Positions 18,852 to 28,485 of a stretch of 64,000 nucleotides of DNA are shown here, piece by piece. The notes beneath the pieces were generated by a model that was not told the origin of the DNA, searched no databases, and saw only the letters and a list, made by a program, of their open reading frames with translations. Numbering within the stretch: the first letter of the stretch is position 1; every line of letters begins with the position of its first letter. Both the position numbers and the translations under genes were made by a program. The stretch comes from Bradyrhizobium sp. dw_78 (GTDB lineage: Bacteria > Pseudomonadota > Alphaproteobacteria > Rhizobiales > Xanthobacteraceae): assembly GCF_018449525.1 (NCBI RefSeq), contig NZ_JAAVUS010000004.1:186001-250000 (forward strand). The letters are read 5' to 3'.

Positions 18852-19781
18852 TCATTCCTTCGGGAACTCCAGTCCCATTTCGCGATAGCGGTCGGGATCT
18901 TCGCCCCAGTTCTCGCGCACTTTCACAAACAGGAACAGGTGGACCGGCTGCCCCAGGATCTCGGCCACCTCCTTGCGCGATTCCGCGCCGATCGACTTGA
19001 TGGTGGCGCCGCCCTTGCCGAGCACGATCTTGCGCTGGCTCTCGCGCTCGACGAAAATCGTCTGCTCGATGCGGACGGATTTATCCGGGCGTTCGGTCCA
19101 GCTGTCGGTCTCGACCGTGGACTGATACGGCAATTCCTGATGCAAATGGCGGTAGATTTTTTCGCGGGTGATTTCGGCCGCCAGATGCCGCATCGGCGCG
19201 TCCGACATCTGGTCCTCGGGGTAGTGAAACGGCCCCGGCGGCACCAGGCGGGCAAGCGTGCGGCGGAGGTCGTCGACGCCGTCGCCCGACAGCGCCGAAA
19301 TCATGAAGGTGTCTTCGAAAGGCAGGCGCTCGTTGGCGGCCTTGGCCAGCGCCAGCAGCTTTTCGCGCGGCACCAGATCGATCTTGTTGAGCACCAATAT
19401 CTTCTTGTGCGCGACGGTTTCGGCTTTGCTCAGGATCGCGTCGGCCTCGTCGTCGATCCCGGCCTTGGCGTCCAGCAGCACGCAGACGAGATCTGCATCA
19501 TGCGCCCCGCTCCACGCCGTCGACACCATCGCGCGGTCGAGCCGCCGCTTCGGGGTGAAGATTCCGGGCGTATCAACCAGAATGATCTGCGCGCCGTCCT
19601 CGATCACGATACCGCGAATCAGCGCACGCGTGGTCTGCACCTTGCGCGAGACGATCGTGACCTTGGAGCCGACCAGCGCGTTGACCAGGGTGGACTTGCC
19701 GACATTGGGGGCGCCGATCAGCGCGACGAAGCCGCAGCGCGTCGGACCCGTCGCCGCATGGTTGGGGATCTCAGCCGTCAT
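18852..19781 (-). CDS. era: GTPase Era
   Basis: 309 residues. Essential GTPase that binds the 3' end of 16S rRNA and assists 30S maturation. G1 is GAPNVGKST, G3 DTPGI, G4 NKID; the C-terminal KH domain contains IVLGKGGATIKSIGAESRKEV. ATG at 19781 is preferred over the GTG at 19793, because GAAGG lies 11 bases before the ATG but almost touches the GTG. It overlaps the 3' end of rnc by 11 bases, indicating translational coupling in lepB-rnc-era. Confidence 0.95.
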   Translation of the reverse strand: MTAEIPNHAATGPTRCGFVALIGAPNVGKSTLVNALVGSKVTIVSRKVQTTRALIRGIVIEDGAQIILVDTPGIFTPKRRLDRAMVSTAWSGAHDADLVCVLLDAKAGIDDEADAILSKAETVAHKKILVLNKIDLVPREKLLALAKAANERLPFEDTFMISALSGDGVDDLRRTLARLVPPGPFHYPEDQMSDAPMRHLAAEITREKIYRHLHQELPYQSTVETDSWTERPDKSVRIEQTIFVERESQRKIVLGKGGATIKSIGAESRKEVAEILGQPVHLFLFVKVRENWGEDPDRYREMGLEFPKE

Positions 19782-20583
19782 TGCCACCGACACCTTCGCG
19801 CGCGATCATCACCGAGGCCGCGACCTTTTCGGCGGCGCGCTTGCTGCCGCCGACGCCTTCGGCCGGCTCCAGGCCCGGCAGATCCACCGCCACGCGGAAT
19901 TGCGGATCGTGATGCGGCCCGGTGCGCTCGACCTCGCGATAGACCGGCGTCGGCAGGCCCTTGCCCTGGGCCCATTCCTGCAGCACCGTCTTGGGGTCGC
20001 GCAGCGGCCGGCGCGGCTTGTGCATCCGCTCGGTCCAGTTGCGTTCGACGAACTGCGCGGCCGCGGTGTGGCCGCCGTCGAGATAGACCGCCCCGATCAC
20101 GGCTTCGCAGATATCGCCGAGCACGGATTTGCGCAACCGCGCCCCCGCCCCGGCGCCTACCGCGCCGAGCTTGATCTCATCGAGCAGCCCCAGCGATTTC
20201 GCCACGTCGGCGCAACTCTCCTTGCGCACGAGATCGGCGAGACGCTTGGACAATTCGCCTTCGTCCGCATTCGGAAACGCGCGGTACAGCATGTCCGAGA
20301 CGACCAGGCCGAGGACGTGATCGCCGAGGAATTCGAGCCGCTGGTAACTGTCGCCGCGCTTGCGCGATGACTTCAGCGCCGAGACATGGGTCAAGGCGGT
20401 GGCGAGCAGCGCGGGATCGACGAATTTGTGCCCGATGCGCGCCTCGATCGCCGCCGTCGCCGCCTTGGCGCTTACCTTGCCCCGCCTCTTCTTCACGGCC
20501 GCCACTTCGCCGCCGGCGTCGGGCGGAGCGCTTGCTTCGCCAGCGGAAGATGGGCTCAGGATGTCCCGCGCGTCGTCGTTCAT
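19771..20583 (-). CDS. rnc: Ribonuclease III
   Basis: 270 residues. Cleaves double-stranded RNA in rRNA and mRNA processing. The signature reads RLEFLGDHVLGLVV, with His where many relatives have Arg or Ser. The metal residues downstream (DICEAVIGAVYLDGG) are intact. A double-stranded RNA-binding domain covers about 195-265 (DPKTVLQEWAQ ... KRAAEKVAASVMI). A 45-residue polar N-terminal extension is longer than in E. coli. The ATG overlaps the lepB stop (ATGA). Confidence 0.95.
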   Translation of the reverse strand: MNDDARDILSPSSAGEASAPPDAGGEVAAVKKRRGKVSAKAATAAIEARIGHKFVDPALLATALTHVSALKSSRKRGDSYQRLEFLGDHVLGLVVSDMLYRAFPNADEGELSKRLADLVRKESCADVAKSLGLLDEIKLGAVGAGAGARLRKSVLGDICEAVIGAVYLDGGHTAAAQFVERNWTERMHKPRRPLRDPKTVLQEWAQGKGLPTPVYREVERTGPHHDPQFRVAVDLPGLEPAEGVGGSKRAAEKVAASVMIAREGVGGNDG

Positions 20584-21338
20584 CGCACGAAGGAGAATAT
20601 GCGATTCCAGCGCACCGCAACCGGCCAGCGCCAGAACATCCAGACGTGTTCGCCCTCGGCAATGGAGAAGAAGATCATCTGGGCACGGCCGATCAGGTTC
20701 TCGAACGGCACATAACCGACCGCCGAAAGCACGCGGCTGTCGGTCGAGTTGTCACGGTTGTCGCCCATCATGAAGAAGTTGCCGGGCGGCACGGTATAGA
20801 CGTTGGTGTCGTCATAATAACCGTTATCGATGCAATCCAGCGTCTCATAGCTGACGCCGTTCGGCAGCGTTTCCTTCCAGCGCTTCACCCGTGCCGTCGC
20901 GTCGGAGCCGCAGGGGTCCTCGCCGATGAAATCGCTCAACCGCTCGCGCTGGACCGGCGTGTCGTTGATATAGAGCAGGCCGCCCTTCATCTGGACGTGG
21001 TCGCCGGGCAGACCGATCACGCGCTTGATGTAGTCGGTGGAATCATCCTTCGGCAGCCGGAACACGACAACATCGCCGCGGTTCGGCTCGGAGCCGAAGA
21101 TGCGCCCCGAAAACAGCGGCGGCGACAGCGGGATCGAATAATGGCTATAGCCGTAGGAATATTTCGAGACGAACAGATAGTCGCCGACCAGCAGCGTGGC
21201 CTTCATCGATCCGGAGGGAATGTTGAAGGGCTGGAACAGGAAGGTGCGGATCACCAGGGCGATCAGGAGCGCATGAATGACGACGCGGACGGTTTCACCC
21301 AAGCCGCTTTCAGATTTTGTCCCGGATGTCACGCTCAT
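20580..21338 (-). CDS. lepB: Signal peptidase I
   Basis: 252 residues. Membrane-bound peptidase that removes signal peptides on the periplasmic side. One N-terminal membrane helix (VRVVIHALLIALVIRTFLF); catalytic Ser44 in PSGSMKATL and Lys105 in DYIKRVIGLPGD; the conserved box MMGDNRDNSTDSR follows. Start MSVTSGTKSESGLGE is preferred because the 15 upstream codons look non-coding. First gene of lepB-rnc-era, with four-base overlap to rnc. Confidence 0.94.
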   Translation of the reverse strand: MSVTSGTKSESGLGETVRVVIHALLIALVIRTFLFQPFNIPSGSMKATLLVGDYLFVSKYSYGYSHYSIPLSPPLFSGRIFGSEPNRGDVVVFRLPKDDSTDYIKRVIGLPGDHVQMKGGLLYINDTPVQRERLSDFIGEDPCGSDATARVKRWKETLPNGVSYETLDCIDNGYYDDTNVYTVPPGNFFMMGDNRDNSTDSRVLSAVGYVPFENLIGRAQMIFFSIAEGEHVWMFWRWPVAVRWNRIFSFVR

Positions 21339-21608
21339 CGCTTTCCCAATTCCCGTCACGCCTGCCGCAGGGCGGCAGAACATCTTCCTTACGCGAATCG
21401 CACCCGCTTCGCGTCAAGGAATTCGCCGATTCTGAAGTGAAAGCAAATTCCGGCGCAAACCCGAACTCGCCGTGGTCTATCTTTCGTGGGCGTTTTAGAC
21501 CCTTGTCGTTGACCGCGCAATCAACGGCCGCTTCAAAACTTTATAATCCTTTGATAGATCAACGATTTTTGTTTCATCCCCGGCCAGAGGCGCAGCGCCC
21601 GCGGGCGG

Positions 21609-22028
21609 TCAGGGCTTGCCCGGACCGATTGCCGAAATTATGACGAAGGCTTGCGCCAGCGGCCAATCGTCGGTGATGGAAAGGTCGATCCGGGCTTCAT
21701 GGCCGGTCGGCGTCAGCGCCTCCAGCCGGGCCAGCGCCCCGCCGGTCAATTGCAGCGTCGGGCGGCCGCTCGGCAGGTTCACCACCCCCATGTCCCGCCA
21801 CCAGACGCCGCGCCGGATGCCGGTGCCGAGCGCCTTGGAGCAGGCCTCCTTGGCGGCGAACCGCTTGGCGTAGGTCGCCACCACCATTTTCTCATTCCTG
21901 GCGCGGCGTTCGGCCTTGGCGCGCTCGGCATCGGTGAAGATCCGGTCGAGGAAACGATCGCCGTGGCGCTCGATGACCGCGGCGACCCGGCGGATGTCGA
22001 TCAGGTCGGAGCCGATGCCGATGATCAT
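21609..22028 (-). CDS. acpS: Holo-[acyl-carrier-protein] synthase
   Basis: 139 residues. Transfers 4'-phosphopantetheine from CoA to acyl carrier protein. The motif [13 protein letters not shown] at the start (with the Mg-binding Asp) and [14 protein letters not shown] in the middle are the family signatures. Overlaps pdxJ by four bases (ATGA), the usual pdxJ-acpS coupling. About 270 bases separate it from lepB; no terminator was recognised there. Confidence 0.94.
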   Translation of the reverse strand: MIIGIGSDLIDIRRVAAVIERHGDRFLDRIFTDAERAKAERRARNEKMVVATYAKRFAAKEACSKALGTGIRRGVWWRDMGVVNLPSGRPTLQLTGGALARLEALTPTGHEARIDLSITDDWPLAQAFVIISAIGPGKP

Positions 22029-22825
22029 GCCTTGCCCAAGCCCTCAATCGACTTACCCCCGATCGGCTTGTCTCCGATCGATTTGCGCCCCCGGTCCATC
22101 GCCGCCCGCATCATGCGGACCGTCTCGCCGAGGCCAACGAACAGCGCCTCGCCGATCATGTAATAGCCGATATTCAGCTCAGTGATCTCGGCGAGGCCGG
22201 CGATCTTCTCGGCGGTGATGTAGTCGAGCCCGTGCCCCGCATGGACCTCCAGGCCCTTGGAACGGGCCAGCGCGGCACCCTTGACGATACGCTGCCATTC
22301 GGCTTCCGCCTTGGCTTCATGCCCGTCCGTCGCCGCATCGCACCAGGCGCCGGTGTGCAGTTCGATCACCGGCGCATGCAACTCCGCGGCCATTTCGATC
22401 TGACTCGGGTCGGCCGCGATGAACAGCGACACCCGGATGCCCGCCTCGTTCAACCGGGCGATGAAAGGCTTCAGCGCATGATGCTGGCCGACCACGTCGA
22501 GGCCGCCCTCGGTGGTGAGTTCCTCCCGGCGCTCCGGCACCAGGCACACCGCATGGGGCCTGGTCGCAAGCGCGATCCCGAGCATGTCCGCGGTCGCCGC
22601 CATTTCGAAATTAAGCGGCTTGGAGATGGTGGCCTTCAGCCGCGCCATGTCGTCGTCGCGGATATGGCGGCGGTCCTCGCGCAGATGCGCGGTAATGCCG
22701 TCGGCGCCGGCCTCGATTGCCGTCAGCGCGGCGCGCACCGGATCGGGATTGCGGCCTCCCCTGGCGTTGCGAAGGGTGGCGACGTGATCGACATTGACTC
22801 CGAGACGCAGCGGAGGAACGGACAT
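22025..22825 (-). CDS. pdxJ: Pyridoxine 5'-phosphate synthase
   Basis: 266 residues. Condenses deoxyxylulose 5-phosphate with amino-acetone phosphate to pyridoxine phosphate, the last ring-forming step of vitamin B6 synthesis. N-terminal [17 protein letters not shown] and C-terminal [10 protein letters not shown] are diagnostic; a TIM barrel. A 25-residue tail rich in Gly/Lys/Ile ([19 protein letters not shown]) is an addition. First gene of pdxJ-acpS. Confidence 0.95.
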   Translation of the reverse strand: MSVPPLRLGVNVDHVATLRNARGGRNPDPVRAALTAIEAGADGITAHLREDRRHIRDDDMARLKATISKPLNFEMAATADMLGIALATRPHAVCLVPERREELTTEGGLDVVGQHHALKPFIARLNEAGIRVSLFIAADPSQIEMAAELHAPVIELHTGAWCDAATDGHEAKAEAEWQRIVKGAALARSKGLEVHAGHGLDYITAEKIAGLAEITELNIGYYMIGEALFVGLGETVRMMRAAMDRGRKSIGDKPIGGKSIEGLGKA

Positions 22826-22877
22826 GCGGGACTCACATGGAATTTTAACAGGAATTTGAGAGATGCTTACCGCAAAC

Positions 22878-22940
22878 GTCTCATCCTGAGGAGCGGCATC
22901 TTTGCCGCGTCCCGAAGGATGACATGCATGGTGTCCTCAT
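22878..22940. repeat. Interspersed palindromic repeat, family D (TCATCCTGAGGAG type)
   Basis: TCATCCTGAGGAGCGGC is opposed by GCCGCGTCCCGAAGGATGA, an imperfect hairpin between rsh and pdxJ. I recall this type from Bradyrhizobium intergenic regions; this copy appears decayed on its right side (TGTCCTCATGGTTCTCAAGG). Confidence 0.5.
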
Positions 22941-23046
22941 GGTTCTCAAGGCGATGCCAACGGGTCGGGCGAATGCGCGCCCGATGACAGGCTCCGCATC
23001 GTCCGGAGACGGCGCAACAGCACTTCTTCACCATGAGGTCTCTGCG

Positions 23047-25341
23047 CTAACCATTGACGCGTTCGACCCGCGCGACGACGGCCTTGGCACGCAACTGAGC
23101 GATAATGGCGCTGAGGTGCTTCAGGTCATAGACTTCGAGATCGATGGTCAGTTCGGTGAAGTCGGGTGACTGGCGGCTCATGTGGATGTTGTCGATATTG
23201 CCGTCATGCTCGGCGATCACGGTAGCGATCTGGGCCAGGCTTCCGGGCTCGTTGACATTGTCGACCCTGATCCGGGCCGGAAAGCGCTGCGGCGTGGTAT
23301 CGTCGACGTCCCAGCGCACGTCGAGCCAGCGTTCCGGCTCCTCCTCGAAATCCTTCAGCGCGGGCGACTGGATCGGATAGATCGTGATGCCCTCGCCCGG
23401 CGACACGATGCCGACGATGCGATCGCCCGGCACCGCGCCGCCGTTCGGCGCGAACTTGACCGGCAGATCGGAATTGATACCCCGGATCGGAATCGCCGAC
23501 GTGCTGCGCGCCGCGTCGGGCGGCGATTTCAGCTTGGTCGCGAGATTCTTTTTCGCGCCAAAGCGGCCGATGCGTTCTTCCTTGTAGTCGGGATACATCG
23601 CGCGCGCGACGTCGGACGCCTTGATCTCGCCGCGCCCGACCGAGGCCATCACGTCTTCGATGGAAGACCGCGCCAACCGCGGCAGCGCGCCCTTGAGCTT
23701 GTCGTCGGCGTATTCGATCTTGGCGCGGATAAACAGCCGCTCGACGATGCGCCGGCCGAGACCGGCATATTGATCGCGCACGGCGGTCCGCGTGGCGCGC
23801 CGGATCGCGGCCCGCGCCTTGCCGGTGACGGCGAGCGCTTCCCACGCCGATGGCGGAGCGGCCTGCGCCTTGGACGTCAGCACCTCCACTTCATCGCCGT
23901 TTTGCAGCTCGGACGACAGCGGCGCGAACTTGCCGTTGATCTTGCAGCCGACGGCGCTGTTGCCGACATCGGTATGCACGGCATAGGCGAAATCGATCAC
24001 ATTGGCCTTGCGCGGCAGCGCGATCAGCTTTCCCTTCGGGGTGAAGCAGAAAACCTGATCATGAAACAATTCGAGCTTGGTGTGCTCGAGAAACTCTTCC
24101 GGATTGGCGCTTTCCGACAGAATTCCGATGGTGCGGCGCAGCCAGGCGAAGGCGTTGGATTCGCGCTTGAGCCGTTCGGTCGGAGAGCCGACATTGTCCT
24201 TGTAGAAGGCGTGCGCGGCGATGCCGAACTCCGCGATCCGGTCCATCTCTTCGGTGCGGATCTGCAATTCGACGCGCTGGTTGCCGGGGCCGATCACGGT
24301 GGTGTGGATCGAGCGATAATCGTTCTGCTTCGGCGTCGAGATGTAGTCCTTGAACCGGCCCGGCACCACCGGCCAGGTCGTATGCACGACGCCGAGCGCG
24401 CGATAACAGGCCTCGACGCTATCCAGCACGATGCGGAATCCGAAGATGTCGGACAGCTGCTCGAAGCCGATCGACTTGCGCTCCATCTTGGTCCAGATCG
24501 AGAATGGCTTCTTGCGCCGGCCGGAAACATGCGCGGCCATGCCGTTGTTCTGAAGATTGCGGGAAAGCTGGCTTTCGATTTCGCCGATCAGGTTGCGGTT
24601 GCGGTCGGTAAGCGCATCCAGCTGCTGCATCACCACCGCATGGGCTTCCGGATCGAGGGTATGAAACGCCAGGTCTTCGAGCTCCTCCCGCATTTCCTGC
24701 ATGCCCATGCGACCGGCCAGCGGCGCGTAGATGTCGAGGGTCTCCTCGGCGATCCGGCGGCGCGATGCGGGCGGCACGAATTCCAGCGTGCGCATGTTGT
24801 GCAGGCGGTCGGCGAGCTTGATCAGCAGCACGCGGACGTCATCGGCGATCGCCAGCAGCAGCTTGCGCAGGTTCTCGGCCTGCTTGGCTTCGCGCGAGAC
24901 CAGTTCAAGCCGTTTCAGCTTGGTGAGCCCTTCCACCAGCGCGCCGATTTCATGCCCGAAGATGTGGTCGATTTCGGCGCGGGTGGCCTCGGTGTCCTCG
25001 ATGGTGTCGTGCAGGAGCGCCGCAACGATGGTGGCGTCGTCGAGCTTGAGGTCGGTGAGGATGGCGGCGACTTCGAGCGGATGCGAAAAATACGGGTCGC
25101 CGGAGGCGCGGGTCTGCGTGCCATGCGCCTTCATGGCGTAGACATAGGCGCGGTTCAGCAGGTCTTCGTTGGTATCGGGGTTATAGGAGCGGACGCGTTC
25201 GACCAGATCGTACTGCCGCATCATCCCGGTGCGCGGCGACCTCATCGTCTTTGCTCTCGCCGGCGCAGGCGACGCGGGCGCCACCGCGACCGAATCGGTC
25301 GCCGCCTGCATCTGCCGTGGGGTGCGGCGCGAATACGCCAT
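23047..25341 (-). CDS. rsh: Bifunctional (p)ppGpp synthetase/hydrolase (RelA/SpoT homologue)
   Basis: 764 residues. Makes and degrades the alarmone (p)ppGpp and governs the stringent response. Order of domains: HD hydrolase (HDTIEDT near 110, RLHNMRTLEF), synthetase (SDIFGFRIV, KQNDYRSIHTTV), TGS (CFTPKGKLIALPRKANVIDFAYAVHT), helical/zinc-finger region and ACT at the end. Both catalytic halves look intact. The first 39 residues are a low-complexity extension; the internal ATGs at 25224/25221 (MMRQYDLVERVRSYNP) match the usual family start and cannot be excluded. Downstream of rpoZ on the same strand. Confidence 0.93.
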   Translation of the reverse strand: MAYSRRTPRQMQAATDSVAVAPASPAPARAKTMRSPRTGMMRQYDLVERVRSYNPDTNEDLLNRAYVYAMKAHGTQTRASGDPYFSHPLEVAAILTDLKLDDATIVAALLHDTIEDTEATRAEIDHIFGHEIGALVEGLTKLKRLELVSREAKQAENLRKLLLAIADDVRVLLIKLADRLHNMRTLEFVPPASRRRIAEETLDIYAPLAGRMGMQEMREELEDLAFHTLDPEAHAVVMQQLDALTDRNRNLIGEIESQLSRNLQNNGMAAHVSGRRKKPFSIWTKMERKSIGFEQLSDIFGFRIVLDSVEACYRALGVVHTTWPVVPGRFKDYISTPKQNDYRSIHTTVIGPGNQRVELQIRTEEMDRIAEFGIAAHAFYKDNVGSPTERLKRESNAFAWLRRTIGILSESANPEEFLEHTKLELFHDQVFCFTPKGKLIALPRKANVIDFAYAVHTDVGNSAVGCKINGKFAPLSSELQNGDEVEVLTSKAQAAPPSAWEALAVTGKARAAIRRATRTAVRDQYAGLGRRIVERLFIRAKIEYADDKLKGALPRLARSSIEDVMASVGRGEIKASDVARAMYPDYKEERIGRFGAKKNLATKLKSPPDAARSTSAIPIRGINSDLPVKFAPNGGAVPGDRIVGIVSPGEGITIYPIQSPALKDFEEEPERWLDVRWDVDDTTPQRFPARIRVDNVNEPGSLAQIATVIAEHDGNIDNIHMSRQSPDFTELTIDLEVYDLKHLSAIIAQLRAKAVVARVERVNG

Positions 25342-25572
25342 CGAATCACTGCCTTGGTGCGGGTTTCGGACACGCTCCCGCTGTACGATACAACCTATGC
25401 GCCCTCAAACGGCCAACACCTCAGTTGAGGCGAGAAACCCTCGATTTTGGGGACGGCGCTCACTGTAGCGCGAAACCGGCGATCCATCGATCAAATCGAA
25501 GGCAACCGGTGCGGAAAGATCCGTGCCCTTAAACGGAATGGGCATGATAACCACAAAAGCGCCAATAAAGGC

Positions 25573-25601
25573 AAAGGCCCGGACGAGACGCCCGGGCCTT
25601 T
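25573..25601 (-). terminator. Intrinsic terminator of rpoZ
   Basis: On the minus strand AAAGGCCCGG and CCGGGCCTTT form a perfect ten-base-pair stem around GCGTCTCGT, followed by GCCTTTATT. It lies 46 bases after the rpoZ stop and before the rsh promoter region. Confidence 0.75.
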
Positions 25602-25646
25602 GGTAAATCAATCTGATTTTCGATATCGCGGCGCGATAAGGCCGAG

Positions 25647-26039
25647 CTATTCGTCCTCTTCCGGTTGCTCTTCCGGCGGAGCAAGACCTTCGAGGCCCTT
25701 CAGCAGTTCTTCCTCGGTCATGCGCTCGACGGCGACCTCGGTATCGTCGGCATCGACGCTGGCGCCGGCCGAACCGATCAGCGGGACCGTATCGGGCTCG
25801 GGTTCGTCGACCTCGACGAACTTCTGCAGCGAGTGAACCAGTTCTTCCCGCAGGTCTTCCGGCGAGATTGTCGAATCAGCGATCTCGCGCAGCGACACGA
25901 CAGGATTTTTATCGTTGTCGCGGTCAACCGTGAGTTGCGATCCGGACGAAATCATGCGGGCGCGATGTGCCGCCAACAGAACCAAGTCGAACCGGTTATC
26001 GACCTTATCAATGCAATCTTCTACGGTGACGCGCGCCAT
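25647..26039 (-). CDS. rpoZ: DNA-directed RNA polymerase omega subunit
   Basis: 130 residues. Small subunit that holds beta-prime in RNA polymerase and is needed for ppGpp binding. [28 protein letters not shown] is the conserved N-terminus. The C-terminal half carries a long acidic tail ([18 protein letters not shown]) as in other alphaproteobacteria. Upstream of rsh, the usual neighbour, but separated by a terminator. Confidence 0.95.
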   Translation of the reverse strand: MARVTVEDCIDKVDNRFDLVLLAAHRARMISSGSQLTVDRDNDKNPVVSLREIADSTISPEDLREELVHSLQKFVEVDEPEPDTVPLIGSAGASVDADDTEVAVERMTEEELLKGLEGLAPPEEQPEEDE

Positions 26040-26393
26040 CGACTGTCGCTCCGTTATAATGGGACCGAAAATGCTGATTATGAGCGGTAGTTATAGGCAG
26101 GAGCAGGTTTCCGCAAGGCCAAATTTGTGAGTTGGCCTGCGCAACCGGCTCTGCTAACCCACGAAAAGAGCCAGAAGGCCGAGCCTCCTGACATATCCAG
26201 AAATAAGCCGGATACGGTCAAGGATACGAAATCGCATCATTGCGGATCTAAAATATGGGTCTTCTCGCCCTCGCCGCACCACATTTGCGGTAACCACTAC
26301 CGGGTTAGATTCACCGAACTCTAAGCGATCTGCCGTGAAATGCGCGGGGCCGGCTGCCGTTGCGCCATAAACGTTAACAACGTGAGAAACTTG
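26040..26393. other. Divergent intergenic region between rpoZ and the NYN gene
   Basis: 354 bases holding both promoters. A hairpin GGCCAA...TTGGCC occurs near 26116-26137 and AAGAGCC...GGCTC-type strings follow. No gene and no named RNA family was recognised. Confidence 0.35.
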
Positions 26394-27026
26394 ATGTCAT
26401 CTGCTTCCAACAAAATTGCGCTTTTTATCGATGGCGCCAATCTCTATGCAACGGCCAAGACGCTCGGCTTCGACATCGATTACAAGCGCCTGCTGAAGGA
26501 GTTCCAGAGCCGCGGGACCCTGGTGCGCGCGTTCTATTACACCGCGATCATCGAAGATCAGGAATATTCGTCGATCCGCCCGTTGATCGACTGGCTCGAT
26601 TACAACGGCTATACCGTCGTCACCAAGGCGACCAAGGAATTCATCGACGCCAGCGGCCGCCGCAAGGTCAAGGGCAACATGGATATCGAGCTTGCGGTCG
26701 ATGCGATGGAGCTCGCCGAGCATGTCGATCAGATCGTGCTGTTTTCCGGCGATGGCGATTTCCGGTCGCTGGTCGAGGCGGTGCAGCGCCGCGGCGTCCG
26801 CGTCACCGTGATCTCGACGATCTCAAGCCAGCCCCCGATGATCGCTGACGAGCTTCGGCGCCAGGCCGACGTCTTCACCGATCTGATGGAGCTGCAATCC
26901 AAGCTCGGCCGCGATCCGTCCGAGCGCCCGGCCCCGCGCGAGCCGCGTCATCATGCGCCGCAATTCCTGCAGCGCGCGACCACCATGACGCCGACGAGGA
27001 CCGATGACGAGGATTTCGACGATTGA
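26394..27026 (+). CDS. NYN-domain (LabA/DUF88) protein
   Basis: 210 residues. PIN-like NYN nuclease fold: KIALFIDGANLYA near the start, GNMDIELAVDAMELA in the middle and LFSGDGDFRSLVEAVQRRG after it provide the acidic residues expected of a metal-dependent RNase. A basic/acidic tail ends in DDEDFDD. The start MSSASNKIALF follows GAGA. The last 23 bases overlap the start of the uracil-DNA glycosylase gene, so the two are translationally coupled. Cellular substrate unknown. Confidence 0.88.
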   Translation: MSSASNKIALFIDGANLYATAKTLGFDIDYKRLLKEFQSRGTLVRAFYYTAIIEDQEYSSIRPLIDWLDYNGYTVVTKATKEFIDASGRRKVKGNMDIELAVDAMELAEHVDQIVLFSGDGDFRSLVEAVQRRGVRVTVISTISSQPPMIADELRRQADVFTDLMELQSKLGRDPSERPAPREPRHHAPQFLQRATTMTPTRTDDEDFDD

Positions 27027-27699
27027 GAACGATGCCGCGCGCGGCCAGTCGCCCGCGAGCGCTCTTTCCCTGACCGATCCCGACCGTAACTGCCCGCTTT
27101 GCCCGAGGCTCGCCGATTTTCGGGCCGAGGCGCGCGTGCGCGAGCCGGCCTGGTTCAATTCCCCGGTGCCCTCGTTCGGCAGCGCAGAAGCAAGGCTCCT
27201 GATCGTGGGCCTTGCACCCGGCCTGCAGGGCGCCAACCGCACCGGACGGCCCTTCACCGGCGACTACGCCGGCGACCTGCTCTATGCGACCCTGTTGGAA
27301 TATGGCTTTGCCAAGGGCACCTATCTGGCGCGGCCGGACGACGGACTGACACTGGTCGATTGCCGGATCAGCAACGCGGTCCGTTGCGTGCCGCCGCAGA
27401 ACAAGCCGCTGCCCGCGGAAATCAATACCTGCCGACCCTTCCTGTCCGCGACCATCGCGGCCATGACGGAGCTGCGCGCGATCGTCGCGCTGGGGCGGAT
27501 CGCCCATGATTCACTGCTGAAAACATTGAAGCTTCGCGCCGCCACCGCACCCTTTACGCATGGCGGGGTCCATCAGGCCGGCGCGATCAAGCTCTACGAC
27601 AGCTATCATTGCTCGCGCTACAACACCAACACGCGCGTGCTGACGCCAAAGATGTTCCGCGACGTGTTCGCCAGGGTGCGGGCGGACCTCGACGGATAG
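27004..27699 (+). CDS. Uracil-DNA glycosylase, family 5 (UDGb)
   Basis: 231 residues. Removes uracil and other deaminated bases from DNA. Motif A region reads GLAPGLQGANRTGRPFTGDYAG, fitting family 5. Cysteines in CPLCPRL, AVRCVPPQ and NTCRPFL are placed like the iron-sulphur ligands of family 4/5 enzymes; YHCSRYNTNT is the C-terminal motif. GAGGA lies four bases before the ATG. Coupled to the upstream NYN gene by a 23-base overlap. Confidence 0.88.
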   Translation: MTRISTIENDAARGQSPASALSLTDPDRNCPLCPRLADFRAEARVREPAWFNSPVPSFGSAEARLLIVGLAPGLQGANRTGRPFTGDYAGDLLYATLLEYGFAKGTYLARPDDGLTLVDCRISNAVRCVPPQNKPLPAEINTCRPFLSATIAAMTELRAIVALGRIAHDSLLKTLKLRAATAPFTHGGVHQAGAIKLYDSYHCSRYNTNTRVLTPKMFRDVFARVRADLDG

Positions 27700-27804
27700 C
27701 CATAGCGTTTTCGAGCGAAGTGGATTCCGGTTCGCGCGTAGAAAACGCATCGGACCAAAGTAGAGAGTCTCGGTTCCGACTCCGTCAGAACCGAAAAGGC
27801 GCTA
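27700..27804. repeat. Interspersed repeat, family B (reverse orientation)
   Basis: CCATAGCGTTTTCGAGCGAAG and CCGGTTCGCGCG, then GTTCCGACTCCGTCAGAACCG. It starts directly after the glycosylase stop codon and ends in the peroxiredoxin stop codon, so it fills the space between two converging genes. Confidence 0.65.
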
Positions 27805-28377
27805 AACCGGATTTTCCTTCAGCCAGGCCAGCACGTCGCCGGCGTTCCGATCGGGCGGAAACACCGGATAGAACACATGCGTGATGCGCGCATCGTCGAT
27901 GATCAGCGCGAGCCGCTTGATCAGGGTCAACCCCGCCACTTCCATCGTCGGCAGGTTGAGGGCGCGGGTCAGCACCAGCTTTTCGTCCGACAGCACCGGG
28001 AACGGCAGATGCAGCCGTGACGCCATCTCGGCCTGATACCCGTTGCTCTGCGTCGAGAGACCGAACACATGCCGGGCGCCCGCGGCCTTCAATTCCGCAA
28101 ACAGGTCGCGGAACGCGCAGGTCTGCGGCGTGCAGCCCCGCGCGCCGGGAATCATGTCCCAGTCATCGACCAGCCCTATCTTGCCGGGCTCGCCGGTCCT
28201 GGGATAGCCGAATACGACCGTGCGCCCCGGCAGCGCCGCCAGCGTCACCGAGCTGTCGTCGGTCGCGACCAGCCCGACTGGTGGGATCGTCATGCCGACA
28301 AGATGCGCCGCCGCGCCGTCATCGGCGGGCGCCGGAATTTTGCTCCAGTCGACCTCGAGCAGGTTGGGTTGAACCAT
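27802..28377 (-). CDS. Peroxiredoxin
   Basis: 191 residues with an AhpC/Prx-like thioredoxin fold. Peroxidatic C82 and a nearby C87 stand in RGCTPQTCAF, the close Cys pair of bacterioferritin-comigratory/Q-type enzymes. Reduces peroxides with electrons from thiol donors. The N-terminal 30 residues are an extension. GAGG lies nine bases before the ATG. The gene is followed, at its 3' end, by a family B repeat and the converging glycosylase gene. Confidence 0.88.
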   Translation of the reverse strand: MVQPNLLEVDWSKIPAPADDGAAAHLVGMTIPPVGLVATDDSSVTLAALPGRTVVFGYPRTGEPGKIGLVDDWDMIPGARGCTPQTCAFRDLFAELKAAGARHVFGLSTQSNGYQAEMASRLHLPFPVLSDEKLVLTRALNLPTMEVAGLTLIKRLALIIDDARITHVFYPVFPPDRNAGDVLAWLKENPV

Positions 28378-28391
28378 TTTGCGTTCCTCAA

Positions 28392-28485
28392 AGTGGCGAA
28401 TAGCGATCCGCGAGCGGCGAATAGAACCAATGGACGATTATTTCCCTATTCGCCATTCGCTCCTCTCCATTCGCCGTTTTATCCA
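28392..28485. repeat. Inverted repeat of ATTCGCCA/TGGCGAAT units upstream of the peroxiredoxin gene
   Basis: TGGCGAATAGCGA and GCGGCGAATAG on the left face CTATTCGCCATTCGCTCCTC and CCATTCGCCG on the right. The same unit appears in short form at 8209-8236 (CGCGAATTCGCTACGCGCCATTCGCCC). The right edge enters the smpB 3' end. Confidence 0.5.

Noticed and set aside
23182..25428. 748-codon plus-strand frame opposite rsh
   Set aside because: Mirror frame produced by GC-rich third codon positions; its product is Arg/Asp/Gly-rich and matches no family, while rsh is certain. The same holds for long frames opposite hemB, mntH, topA, rnr and the porin.
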